Positions 19,701 through 27,241 of a stretch of 64,000 bases of DNA are shown piece by piece. This DNA is from JAWKTV01 sp041398905 (GTDB lineage: Bacteria; Planctomycetota; Planctomycetia; Planctomycetales; Planctomycetaceae). Position numbers and translations under genes: made by a program. Position 1 is the stretch's first letter. Every line of letters starts with the position of its first letter. The notes under the pieces are model-generated. The model saw nothing but the letters and a program-made list of their open reading frames with translations, ran no database searches and was not told the origin of the DNA. The stretch spans positions 57,503 to 121,502 of the forward strand of contig JAWKTV010000017.1 in the NCBI GenBank assembly GCA_041398905.1. Reading direction: 5' to 3'.

Positions 19701-20181
19701 CAGCCGGCCGGTCACGACCGGGGCGATCGTGAGACTGGCTTACGACCACGAGTACCTGTACATCGCCGCCGAAATGCCCGCCGTGAGCGGTGGCAACCCC
19801 ACGCCGGTGACGATGAAGGGACGGACGCACGACGCCGACCTGCGCTCGTTCGACCGATTGCGCTGGACGTTCGACATCGATCGTGATTACGCGACGTGGT
19901 ACCAGTTTGAAGTGGACCAGCGCGGCGCGACGCGCGAGGCTGTGTGGGAGGACCAACGCTGGAACCCGCACTGGCACGTCGCCGCGAATGCGAACTCGAC
20001 CGGCTGGTCCGTCGAAGCCGCGATCCCGTGGGAAGAACTGACCCCCGTGCCTCCCAGGCACGGCGACGTCTGGGCCGGCGGAGTCACGCGCATCGATCCC
20101 AACTCCGGAGTCACCGCCTGGACGCACCCCGCCGCACTCACTGTTCAAGGCGAAACCTTCGGGCTGATCCAGTTCGACTGA
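16783..20181 (+). CDS. Large secreted BNR/Ycf48-like repeat protein with C-terminal CBM9-like domain
   Basis: About 1,132 residues. A signal peptide follows the start (ATSLICVLLSIAARADEP). Residues ~70-390 contain repeated propeller motifs of the Ycf48/BNR type: GTVWRTDDGGRTWS, GVLTTRDGGASWS, AVYVTEDGGTTWE, SVVWHSFDGGLTWL and AIRMTRDGGRTWE. The middle is helical and TPR-like (QYRARSQWEYVVQTLIELAEQYP). The last ~200 residues look like a family-9 carbohydrate-binding module (KPLLDGVLSDECWRG; VRLAYDHEYLYIAAEMP; TGWSVEAAIPWEEL). ATG 16783 is preferred because GGAGGA lies seven bases upstream; further in-frame ATGs occur at 16678, 16723 and 16768. Role unknown, presumably at the cell surface. Confidence 0.82.
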   Translation: MVSDQQVATRCFSRTGRLRAATSLICVLLSIAARADEPALNRPGLTRAAEVVDTSAATPRRAGAPTPEQDDATLHAVDFVGTQLGVAVGDRGTVWRTDDGGRTWSFVPVPTQLSLRSVCLLTDRVGWIAGGGVDVAKGISTGGVLTTRDGGASWSLLDTPTLPPLHDIQFFDLQQGCAVGIASPRAPTAVYVTEDGGTTWEVVPGTTAGRWTAGAFLDRKHGAVVGPRGQQGTFGNGRLLPLRSRESLRGIHDVTLRGDGVGWVVGDGGYLRRSDDAGISWPEPPGAPPFEVSRWQDFRAVSTVGNRVWVAGSPGSVVWHSFDGGLTWLPQRTGDAAPIHAIDFPSETTGCAVGAFGAIRMTRDGGRTWESVRAGGRRPALLTIQPHLRDASPLMLTLYAGEQGFRAVTSTVVRDDAGVDGAAGGDARDRQRAMVLAAGANEVEVTWRLPETLPDLSRDPARLISEWSKVTEQRLNDVLLGGLVLSIRMWRPEVIVCPASPEDDALAALLTEAIPHAVRQAGDPAFYPEHATLLSLEPWRVSKVFVRTTGREAGLTINPDQILPRQETFLRHAAARTIVSGDDTTATATAESYRLMPTGGVTAAAGSMDAWGRGLLSGLHLAPGGDARRALPAINEFDEESLVRLAQQQRNFARYTEQMLDDPRHAGQVIAQLRRTTADLPPDEAARLLSDLADQYRARSQWEYVVQTLIELAEQYPTQPEAQQAMKWLLAYSTSREMLWQDLRTKQAQSPEMLLDRTILQTNFEQASRAVTEAENSAQAATRIGDLPSPITHQQHSASVRMGDLQAMLRVGENNVRGSPVPAGTDQAANEINQRLRLAGNSAVALKRFAPRVYDSADAQFVLAAWLRSANEAAAATEIYRDFFGADDGIDPWHQTARGELWIGTRGALSPKPVLRCAKISSKPLLDGVLSDECWRGTTPITLTDAQASKATIDPTFVGSQRLGDVPEGTNTVSRPVTTGAIVRLAYDHEYLYIAAEMPAVSGGNPTPVTMKGRTHDADLRSFDRLRWTFDIDRDYATWYQFEVDQRGATREAVWEDQRWNPHWHVAANANSTGWSVEAAIPWEELTPVPPRHGDVWAGGVTRIDPNSGVTAWTHPAALTVQGETFGLIQFD

Positions 20182-20382
20182 AGCCCCGCGATCGCCGTCC
20201 TGCCGCCGCCCGGAGATCACTTCGCCCCGTCGACCGTGCCGACCAGTGGGTTGGACGAGGTACAACCTCCGGGGGGCGATGTACGACGTGGCTGGCTGTT
20301 CCGCACGTTTGTGTCGTGGGATGGCGGACGGCAGAATGGCGGTCCATCGACATTCCCGACCGACCCTGCGCTGAGGCGACTG

Positions 20383-21792
20383 ATGCACAATCCCTGGGGA
20401 CAGTACGTCGTATTGAGCGTGCTGATGTTCGCTTCGCAGGTGACGGCCGCCGAGTTGGGGATGGGTCTGCGGATCGGGGAGGTGACGCAGTCGAGCGCGA
20501 TCGTGTGGACGAGGGTCACCCGTGAATCGCAGCGGGTGTGGGACGGCTATCGTGACGTCCGGGGACGCGAGCCTGCCGAGGCCGTTCCGGTGGAGAGCCG
20601 GGACGGTGCGATGCCGGGAGCCTCTGGCGAGGTCCGGCTCCTGTATCGTCCGATAGGGACCGCGGAGGCGCGGCGGACCGAGTGGCAGACCGTGGGGCCG
20701 GAACGTGATTTCATCCACCAGTTTGTCATCACCGATCTGGCGCCCGCGACGAAGTACGAGGTGACCGTTGAAGCCCGCTCGCCAGGCGAAGCGGCGGCAT
20801 CGGCGTCGGTCGAGGGAAGTTTCACGACGGCCGCCGGCGCGGATGAGTGGCAGGATGTTTCGTTCGCCGTCGTCACGGGGCAGATGTACAAGGACCTGGA
20901 TGACCGGCAGGGCTTTCTGGTGTACCCGTCGATGCAGCGGCTGGGGCTGCAGTTTCTGGTGTCGACGGGCGACACCGTGTATTACGACAACGACCCGCCG
21001 CTGGCGACTTCGGATGAACTGGCGCGATATCACTGGCAGCGGATGTACTCGCTGCCAGCTCATGTGGAGTTCCATCGCCATGTGCCAGGCTACTGGGAGG
21101 TCGACGATCACGACATCCTGCAAAACGACTGCTGGCCTTCAATGCCGTCGAAGCTGATGCGTCCGCTGACGTTCGCGCGGGGCGCCGAGTTGTTTCGCGA
21201 GCAGGTGCCAATGGGCGACGGACCGACGCACCGCACGATTCGCTGGGGGAAGGGGCTGCAAATCTGGCTGGTGGAAGGGCGGCTGTACCGGTCGCCGAAC
21301 AACCTGGCGGACGGGCCTGAGAAGTCGATCTGGGGCCGCGAGCAGCGGGAGTGGCTCATGCGGTCGATTCTGGAGAGCGACGCGGACTTCAAAGTGCTGG
21401 TAAGTCCGACGCCGATTGTGGGGCCGGATCGGTCGGGGAAGTCTGACAATCACGCAAACGCCGCGTTCGCGTGGGAGGGTGAGCTGTTTCGTCGCTGGAC
21501 GGCCGAGCATCGGCTCGACAATCTGTTCGTCTGCTGCGGTGACCGGCACTGGCAGTACGTGTCGGTCGATCCCGCGACGGGACTACGGGAGTTCTCGTGC
21601 GGGCCGGTCAGCGATCAGCACGCGGGAGGCTCGCCGGGGCGTGATCCGGAGATTCAGTCGTTTCACCGCGTCAAGGGGGGCTGTTTGACGGTGAGCGTGT
21701 CTCAACAGGCGGGTCGACCGACGATCGCGTTCCGGCATCACGCGGTGGACGGGAGTGTAGTCAACGAGCTCGTCGTGCCGGCCGACCGGTAA
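20383..21792 (+). CDS. PhoD-like secreted alkaline phosphatase/phosphodiesterase
   Basis: A 469-residue metallophosphatase of the PhoD family. A signal peptide (VVLSVLMFASQVTAAELG) is followed by the PhoD fibronectin-like N-terminal domain (GLRIGEVTQSSAIVWTRVTRE). The metal-binding core is recognisable in QFLVSTGDTVYYDN, PGYWEVDDHDILQNDCW and CCGDRHWQYVSVDP. ATG 20383 is chosen because it places the signal peptide at the N terminus; the frame is open upstream. It follows the BNR protein by ~200 bases on the same strand, possibly in one transcript. The substrate is likely a phosphoester outside the cytoplasm. Confidence 0.85.
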   Translation: MHNPWGQYVVLSVLMFASQVTAAELGMGLRIGEVTQSSAIVWTRVTRESQRVWDGYRDVRGREPAEAVPVESRDGAMPGASGEVRLLYRPIGTAEARRTEWQTVGPERDFIHQFVITDLAPATKYEVTVEARSPGEAAASASVEGSFTTAAGADEWQDVSFAVVTGQMYKDLDDRQGFLVYPSMQRLGLQFLVSTGDTVYYDNDPPLATSDELARYHWQRMYSLPAHVEFHRHVPGYWEVDDHDILQNDCWPSMPSKLMRPLTFARGAELFREQVPMGDGPTHRTIRWGKGLQIWLVEGRLYRSPNNLADGPEKSIWGREQREWLMRSILESDADFKVLVSPTPIVGPDRSGKSDNHANAAFAWEGELFRRWTAEHRLDNLFVCCGDRHWQYVSVDPATGLREFSCGPVSDQHAGGSPGRDPEIQSFHRVKGGCLTVSVSQQAGRPTIAFRHHAVDGSVVNELVVPADR

Positions 21793-21898
21793 CGCGCCGC
21801 GCGGATTGTCGTGTACAATCGAGCGAAGCCGCCCTGCGGACGGACGGCCTCTGCGGGGCGCATCAATTCTGTTCATCCGCCAACCACGGAATCTCGCG

Positions 21899-22942
21899 AT
21901 GACTGTCTTCTCAGTTGCTGTTCGGCGGTGTTGGCCCGCGCTGCTGTGGGTTGCGCTCGGCGGCTCGGCGATGCGCGGAGATGACTCCGGGCGTGCAACC
22001 GCGCCGGCGGCTGGTGCGTCGACGGGACAGGCCGCCGAGCCGGTGCCGCTGAATCCGCAGAAGACCGTGCTGCTGGACCGTGCGGGTGGTCGGCTGATTC
22101 TGAAGACAAAGGTGGTGCTGCGACAGGGGCTGCTGGAGATGCTGCTGTGCAAGTCGCAGACGAAAGAGCACGAGTCGATCCTGGCGATTGATTCGGACGC
22201 GTATGTCATTCACGCGGGGCTGCTGGCGATCGGTGCGGAAGTGGGGACGCCGGTGCAGTACCAGCCGGAGTTCAAGCCGCCCACGGGACAGGAGATCGAG
22301 GTGCGACTGCGCTGGAAGGATGCCGAGGGTCGGGAGCAGACGGCCTCGGGTCAGCAGTGGATTCGCACGGCGACCCATCGTTATTACGCCGCGCCGCTCG
22401 ATGCGCTGCCGCCGGGATTCGCGATTCCGAAGGACTCCGAACTGCGGTACGACGAGCTGAACAAGGAGCTGCTGTGGTTCGGCAAGATGTCCGAAGAACA
22501 GCGTGACGAGCTGCTGAAGCTCAGCGAGAACGCGCAGTATCAGGCGGCGATCCGAAAGTTTCATGAGCAAAGCCAGGCGCGGCAGATGGACGCGAAGTGG
22601 GTGTTCGCCGGCAGCGGGTTCTACATCGACGACAAAGGCGAGAAGTACTATCAGGCCGAGGGCGGGAACGTGGTCTGCGTCGCGAACTTTGGCGACGCAC
22701 TGCTGGACGTTGGCGTCGCCAGCAGCGACAGCAACGATGGGCTGAACTTCGAGCCGTTTACCGAGCGGATACCGCCGCTCGAAACGGTGGTCGAGGTCGA
22801 TCTGATTCCGGTGAAGGCGAAGCAGCCAGGCGCGGCGGAACCGGCGGAGGCGGGTTCCCCCAAGCCGCGCGGAGCCGCGGCTCCGCAGCCTGTGAAACCT
22901 GACGCCGATGCGGCTGCGACGGGCGACAAGCCCGCGAACTAG
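21899..22942 (+). CDS. Secreted YdjY-domain protein
   Basis: A 347-residue protein with an N-terminal signal peptide (RRCWPALLWVALGGSAMRGDD). The region after residue 45 matches the pattern of planctomycete YdjY-domain proteins: LLDRAGGRLILKTKVVLRQG, LEMLLCKSQTKEHESILAI and YVIHAGLLAIGAEVGTPV. The YdjY family is of unknown function and often associated with iron-sulfur or redox operons in other phyla. A Pro/Ala-rich tail follows KAKQPGAAEP. ATG 21899 is preferred over the in-frame ATG at 21806 because it starts the signal peptide. Confidence 0.75.
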   Translation: MTVFSVAVRRCWPALLWVALGGSAMRGDDSGRATAPAAGASTGQAAEPVPLNPQKTVLLDRAGGRLILKTKVVLRQGLLEMLLCKSQTKEHESILAIDSDAYVIHAGLLAIGAEVGTPVQYQPEFKPPTGQEIEVRLRWKDAEGREQTASGQQWIRTATHRYYAAPLDALPPGFAIPKDSELRYDELNKELLWFGKMSEEQRDELLKLSENAQYQAAIRKFHEQSQARQMDAKWVFAGSGFYIDDKGEKYYQAEGGNVVCVANFGDALLDVGVASSDSNDGLNFEPFTERIPPLETVVEVDLIPVKAKQPGAAEPAEAGSPKPRGAAAPQPVKPDADAAATGDKPAN

Positions 22943-22958
22943 CCGAACAATCCCGATC

Positions 22959-22964
22959 AAGGAG
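22959..22964 (+). promoter_or_regulatory. Ribosome binding site for a TTG start
   Basis: AAGGAG lies ten bases before the TTG at 22975. It decides this non-ATG start, since there is no better ATG nearby upstream. Confidence 0.6.
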
Positions 22965-22974
22965 CGCGAGATCA

Positions 22975-23640
22975 TTGAGCGATGAACTGGTGACGCTGGC
23001 GCGGTTCGTAGGCAGCAATGATGCGGAGGCGGCGCGGGCCGTGCTGGCCACCGAGGGGATCGAGGCGTGGCTGGAGTCCACCGAACTGGTGTCGATGGCC
23101 TGGTACCTCAGCAACGCGGTGGGAGACATTCCACTGAAGGTGCGCTCGGAGGACGAGGCGGCTGCGCGAGCCGTGCTCGACAGGGCGGTCCGGCAGCCGG
23201 ATGCGAGCGAAGGGGCGAGCGACCGGGTTGAGGAGGATCACTGCCTCGCCTGCGGAACCGCGATGGCCAGCTCGGCCGCATGCCCTGAGTGCGGCTGGTC
23301 GTTCGCAAACGCCGATGCCGAGGAAGCCGATGACGTTGCACCGACCGACGATGAGGTCGCGGACGACGACGTCGAGGACGAGGTTGTCCGGACGGCTGGC
23401 GCGGGTGCGCTCGGGCGGATGCGAACGATCATGAAGTGGCTGATCGCGGCGTGGGCAGTGACGGTGGTCACTTCGTTCACGTTTGCGATCCTGATGATGT
23501 GCGTCGCGATTGCCGGACGGCTGACGGGTAATCCGGAGATCGTGGGCGATCCCGCCGTCGGAATCGCAGTGTTTGGGCTGACGACGGTGCTGGTGGTGGC
23601 GTTGATCTGGCGAGGCTGGCGACGTCAACGTGATCGCTGA
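22975..23640 (+). CDS. DUF2007-type domain, zinc-ribbon and membrane protein
   Basis: A 221-residue protein with three parts. Residues ~1-75 resemble the DUF2007 'putative signal transducing' domain (LARFVGSNDAEAARAVLATEGIEAWL; IPLKVRSEDEAAARAVLD). Residues ~84-105 are a zinc ribbon (CLACGTAMASSAACPECGWSF). After a very acidic linker, two membrane segments follow (LIAAWAVTVVTSFTFAILMMCVAI and AVGIAVFGLTTVLVVALIW). The start is TTG, supported by AAGGAG ten bases upstream. It is 32 bases after the YdjY gene, so probably the same operon. Role unknown. Confidence 0.78.
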   Translation: MSDELVTLARFVGSNDAEAARAVLATEGIEAWLESTELVSMAWYLSNAVGDIPLKVRSEDEAAARAVLDRAVRQPDASEGASDRVEEDHCLACGTAMASSAACPECGWSFANADAEEADDVAPTDDEVADDDVEDEVVRTAGAGALGRMRTIMKWLIAAWAVTVVTSFTFAILMMCVAIAGRLTGNPEIVGDPAVGIAVFGLTTVLVVALIWRGWRRQRDR

Positions 23641-23914
23641 TGGCTGGTGCTGAACGGCCGCAGTTGTCATTTGCTGTTGACCGACGAGGCGGGAAAAGGG
23701 TATCCAGCGTTCGCGTTCGCGAGCATCAGGGGTGACTGCGCTGAGAATCGGGCGCGGAGGGCGGCCGGGTCGCCGTACCGAGCGGGGTGAAGTGCGTGCG
23801 TTTGGGGCAATCTGTCATCGCCATGCGGAGCGCGGCAGCCATCGGGTCGCCCGCGCTGATTGTGGTGTGACACGGTGATCGTCATCGAGGACGGTCTTTC
23901 TGGGGGATGCGAGG

Positions 23915-25234
23915 ATGCGTCTGTTTCTGTCTGTTGGCGAGCCGAGTGGTGATCAACACGCGGCCCATCTCATTCGTGAACTGGACCGGCGTGCCCCTGG
24001 TTCGAGCTTCACTGGCTTTGGCGGACCGGAGATGGAGGCGGCGGGCTTTCAGAACCTGTACCGCCTCACGGATATCGCGGTGATGGGTCTGGGTGGGATT
24101 CCCCCGGTGCTGGGGACGTTCATCAAGCAGTATCGCCGCGCAAAAGAATTTCTGAGGAGCGAGCGCCCCGACGCTGTGGTGCTGGTCGACTGCCCGGGAT
24201 TCAACTGGTGGATCGCGAAGGCCGCGAAGAAGCTCGGAATTCCGACCCTCTACTATCTGCCGCCGCAGCTTTGGGCCTGGGCACCCTGGCGGATTCGCAA
24301 GGTTCGCAAGTGGGTGGATGTGGTGCTGGCGGCGCTGCCCTTCGAGGCGGAGTGGTACTCTTCGCGCGGCATCGACGTCGAGTACGTGGGGCATCCATTC
24401 TTCGACGAAGTGGCGGAGCATCCGCTCAGCCAGGCCTTTCTGGATCGGTGTCGCTGGGGCGAGCACGGCCGGCCGGTGCGAACGGTCGGCATCCTGCCGG
24501 GTTCGAGGCGTCAGGAAGTCGAACGCAACTTTCCGGTGATGCTGGAAGTGATGCAGCGGCTAAGCCGGGCGCATGACGACGTCCGGTTTCGAGTCGCCTG
24601 CTACAAGGAATCGCAGCGGGAGTTCTGCCGCAGTCAGATGGTCGGTTCCTACGCGACGCTGCCAGCCGATCTGCACGTGGGACGGACGCCGGAGATCATC
24701 GAAGCCTCCGAGTGCTGCCTGATGACGTCGGGTTCGGTCAGCCTGGAGCTGCTGGCGCGGACGACGCCCGCGGTGGTGCAGTACCGGGGCGGCCCGCTGA
24801 TGATGGCCGTCGCCAAGCTGCTGGTGACATGCAAGTACTTCTCACTGCCCAGCCTGATCGCCGGACGGGCGGCATATCCCGAGTACCCGTTTGTGGGACG
24901 GCCCAGTCGACATGCGCATCAGATCGCGGTGCAGCTCGACGAGTGGCTGTCGTCCCCCGCGAAGCTCGCGGAGGTACGGGGCGAACTGCGGACACTGCAG
25001 GACCAGGCGGTTCGCACGGGCGCGGTCGCAGCGGCAGCAGACACGATCTTGCGGCGATTGAACATCACCCAGCCCGCTGCCGCCCGCCTGAAGGGGCCGC
25101 CTCCGTCGGTACTCGCCGGGCGGCGTAGCACCCCGGCGAGTTCGCCCGCGGGATGCTTTGCTACTTCACGCCTTCACCGAAGCCGCTCTCGGCTTCGCGG
25201 TGGGCGGCGCGCGGACGCTCCGACGGCTGGCTGA
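23915..25234 (+). CDS. lpxB: Lipid-A-disaccharide synthase
   Basis: Joins UDP-2,3-diacylglucosamine and lipid X to form the lipid A disaccharide (GT19). Clear features: LFLSVGEPSGDQHAAHLIREL at the start, AVMGLGGIPPVL, VVLVDCPGFNWW, YYLPPQLWAWAPWRIRKVRK, VEYVGHPFFDE, VGILPGSRRQEVERNFPVML and MTSGSVSLELLARTTPAVVQYRG. At 439 residues it is ~50 longer than usual; the last ~50 residues after ILRRLN are Arg/Ser/Pro-rich and overlap the end of convergent spoVG, so the true stop may have been lost to an indel. Its presence implies lipid A, hence an outer membrane. Confidence 0.93.
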   Translation: MRLFLSVGEPSGDQHAAHLIRELDRRAPGSSFTGFGGPEMEAAGFQNLYRLTDIAVMGLGGIPPVLGTFIKQYRRAKEFLRSERPDAVVLVDCPGFNWWIAKAAKKLGIPTLYYLPPQLWAWAPWRIRKVRKWVDVVLAALPFEAEWYSSRGIDVEYVGHPFFDEVAEHPLSQAFLDRCRWGEHGRPVRTVGILPGSRRQEVERNFPVMLEVMQRLSRAHDDVRFRVACYKESQREFCRSQMVGSYATLPADLHVGRTPEIIEASECCLMTSGSVSLELLARTTPAVVQYRGGPLMMAVAKLLVTCKYFSLPSLIAGRAAYPEYPFVGRPSRHAHQIAVQLDEWLSSPAKLAEVRGELRTLQDQAVRTGAVAAAADTILRRLNITQPAAARLKGPPPSVLAGRRSTPASSPAGCFATSRLHRSRSRLRGGRRADAPTAG

Positions 25235-25792
25235 GGTGCGGCGGCTGGGCCGGTTCATGGGCGGCTCCTTCAACGCGCCGCTGGCCGCCGGGTACAGGTC
25301 CGCCGGGTGCGGGACCTCCGGATGTTCGAGCGTCAATCTCGAAGTCAATCCCGTCATATTCTTCAGGCAGCGAGCTGTCGTTCTCGCCGTAGTCATCGTA
25401 CCGACAGATGTAGTCTGGCTGCTGGGCCAGCACGGTTTCCTCTGCGAAGGCGGCGATGACGGTCGCCTGGATCATTTCACGGCATTCGCTGTTGATGGGG
25501 TGCGATGTCGGCGTAGAGCTTCGCCCGTCCGTCCTGTTCTTTGGGAGCCGGGTCTTCGGGAGCCTGGTGCCGCACTGATTGCAGTACGACGAACGGAGCG
25601 TTCTTGCAGCCACAACGCCGGCAGCGGTCCATCAGCTTGCGGCTGGGCATCGCCACGAAGGGGCCGCGCGTCCCCTGGATGATCTTCAGGTCGCGGAATG
25701 ACGAAGCTCCCGTCCATCGTGATCGAGCAGAACGCCAGCAGTCGGTCCTGGGAGCCATGGACCAGCTTGATCCGTACTTCGGTGATCTCCAT
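25161..25792 (-). pseudogene. spoVG: SpoVG-family regulator with zinc-ribbon insert, interrupted by several frameshifts
   Basis: SpoVG is a small nucleic-acid-binding regulator. It starts at ATG 25792 (MEITEVRIKLVHGSQDRLLA, SITMDGSFVI). An extra base near 25696 shifts the frame; RDLKIIQGTRGPFVAMPSRKL then continues. Between CRRCGCKN and LRSSYCNQCGTRL the frame changes again, returns for DGRAKLYADIA, and switches once more at HPINSECREMIQATVIAAF near 25500, so at least four changes are needed. The CxxC...CxxC pair makes a zinc ribbon inserted in the SpoVG core. Reading on in the last frame ends at 25161 with a Pro-rich tail. AAGGAG at 25799-25804 precedes the start. Either decayed or mis-sequenced. 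Confidence 0.8.
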
Positions 25793-25798
25793 CTCGGT

Positions 25799-25804
25799 CT
25801 CCTT
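25799..25804 (-). promoter_or_regulatory. Ribosome binding site of spoVG
   Basis: AAGGAG on the minus strand ends six bases before ATG 25792. It fixes the start of SpoVG even though the downstream frame is broken. Confidence 0.65.
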
Positions 25805-25929
25805 ACCGGGCCACCTTGACCTGCGGCCTGGCACCCATGGTGCTGCGTCGTCAGATGCGTCTCCCGCGGCTTCACTTTCGCTGCCCGCCATCCACTCACC
25901 CGTGCTGATCGAGCGGTGGCTGGCTCCGT

Positions 25930-26917
25930 CTTCCGTCGTGAACGCCACCTCACACGCCCGACGCGACCGCCCTCGCCCAATGGCCGGTAACACTGCCAAA
26001 GTCGCAGGGCGGCACGAAGGGCCTCGCGTCTGCGACAGATCCCGGCAGCAACTGCCACTGCCCGACATCACCACCGGTCCATCAACTTCTCGCTGCAGGG
26101 CTTCGAGGCTGGCGCGACTCCCGGATGCAGCCTCGCCGCAACCGACTCCAGTTCATTGTACAGTGCGACTCCCCGCGAGGCACGATCGGTTTGCGCCAAC
26201 CACTCCACAATCTGCTCAACTGGGGTTGACTCGCTTCCGGGCCGCCACTGGGAGAAGACGGTCGCGGTGGATAACCCCCGCCGGGCTGGAGCAGCACCAG
26301 CGGCAACCGGCGGTGCAGCGACAGCCGGTGTGACCAGCTCACCGCGTCCCTGGCGAGGGCGGCGGGCTGTGAGTCGAGGAAGAAGTTGACATCGCTGCTC
26401 GCTGCGGCGAGCGAATGCAGCTCCGCCGCCGCGAGTCCGCAGCCCCACAATCGATTGAGTCCGTCGAGTGTCGCGGCGGCGTCGCTCGACGCCCCCAGCC
26501 CCGACTGCCACGGGATCCGTTTGACGAGTTCGACATCGGCCCCGCGGGGCTCCGCTCCCTGTTCCGACATACGCGTCTGCAGCAACCGGGCGGCGCGGAC
26601 GACAAGGTTACGATCGTCGGTGGGCAGGTCGGCGGCGTTGCCGGCACCGCCGTCCATTCCGTGAGCAGGCGCGGTGACGCCGGCGCCAGGCCCGTCTGGC
26701 AGCGGTTTCCGCAGGCGTGACGATTCGCGACGAGGTCCGCAGGCGGATCACGGCATCGTCGCGCGATGAGCCGGAGCTGATCATACAGACCGATGGAGAG
26801 CATGATCGTCTCCAGTTCGTGGTAGCCGTCGGCACGGCGCCCCTTGACCGCCAGGTGCAGATTGACCTTGGCTGGCGTCTCGACGATCAGCGTACTTCCC
26901 TCGCGTCGGCTTCGCAT
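25930..26917 (-). pseudogene. ispE: 4-diphosphocytidyl-2-C-methyl-D-erythritol kinase, multiply frameshifted
   Basis: GHMP kinase that phosphorylates CDP-ME in the MEP isoprenoid pathway. Pieces appear in order but in different frames: ETPAKVNLHLAVKGRRADGY, then ELETIMLSIGLYDQLRL; DRNLVVRAARLLQTRM; the ATP loop PWQSGLGASSDAAATLDGL; AAASSDVNFFLDSQPAALA; GRGELVTPA; LPLVLLQPGGG; RGLSTATVFSQWRPG; YNELESVAARLHP; and a final MSGSGSCC motif near 26060. At least four or five frame changes are needed. The lower boundary is approximate. The ATP loop lacks one of its usual Gly/Ser residues, fitting an indel. It sits just upstream of spoVG on the same strand, an arrangement I associate with planctomycetes. 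Confidence 0.8.
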
Positions 26918-27241
26918 CGTGCTCGTCTCCCGGCGACGGTGGTTGAGACGCGCCGACTTCCACTCGTCCTCGCTCGGTCTCCCTCACCGTCGATTGAACC
27001 CGTTTCGCGTACGGAGCAGGCGGGAGGAATCAATCGCCGGATGCTACGAGCGGTTACTGGAATGTCAATATGAATCGACCGCTCGCCGGGGCGACGGGTA
27101 GGCCGGCTCGCCGGGGACTCCATGAGGGCCGGGCGGTCTGCCCGCTCGACGACTGGGGGGACAGTTGAGAAGATGGCGGAGCCGCATCGCCAGGCATCCG
27201 CTGCCTGGAATCGCGGGCCGTCGTCGACACGGAGTCGCAGT

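Noticed and set aside
19660..21123. 487-codon minus-strand frame
   Set aside because: Antisense to the BNR protein end and the PhoD gene; rich in Arg/His/Pro with no motif.
23667..23885. 72-codon minus-strand frame before lpxB
   Set aside because: Biased composition, no ribosome site and no motif.
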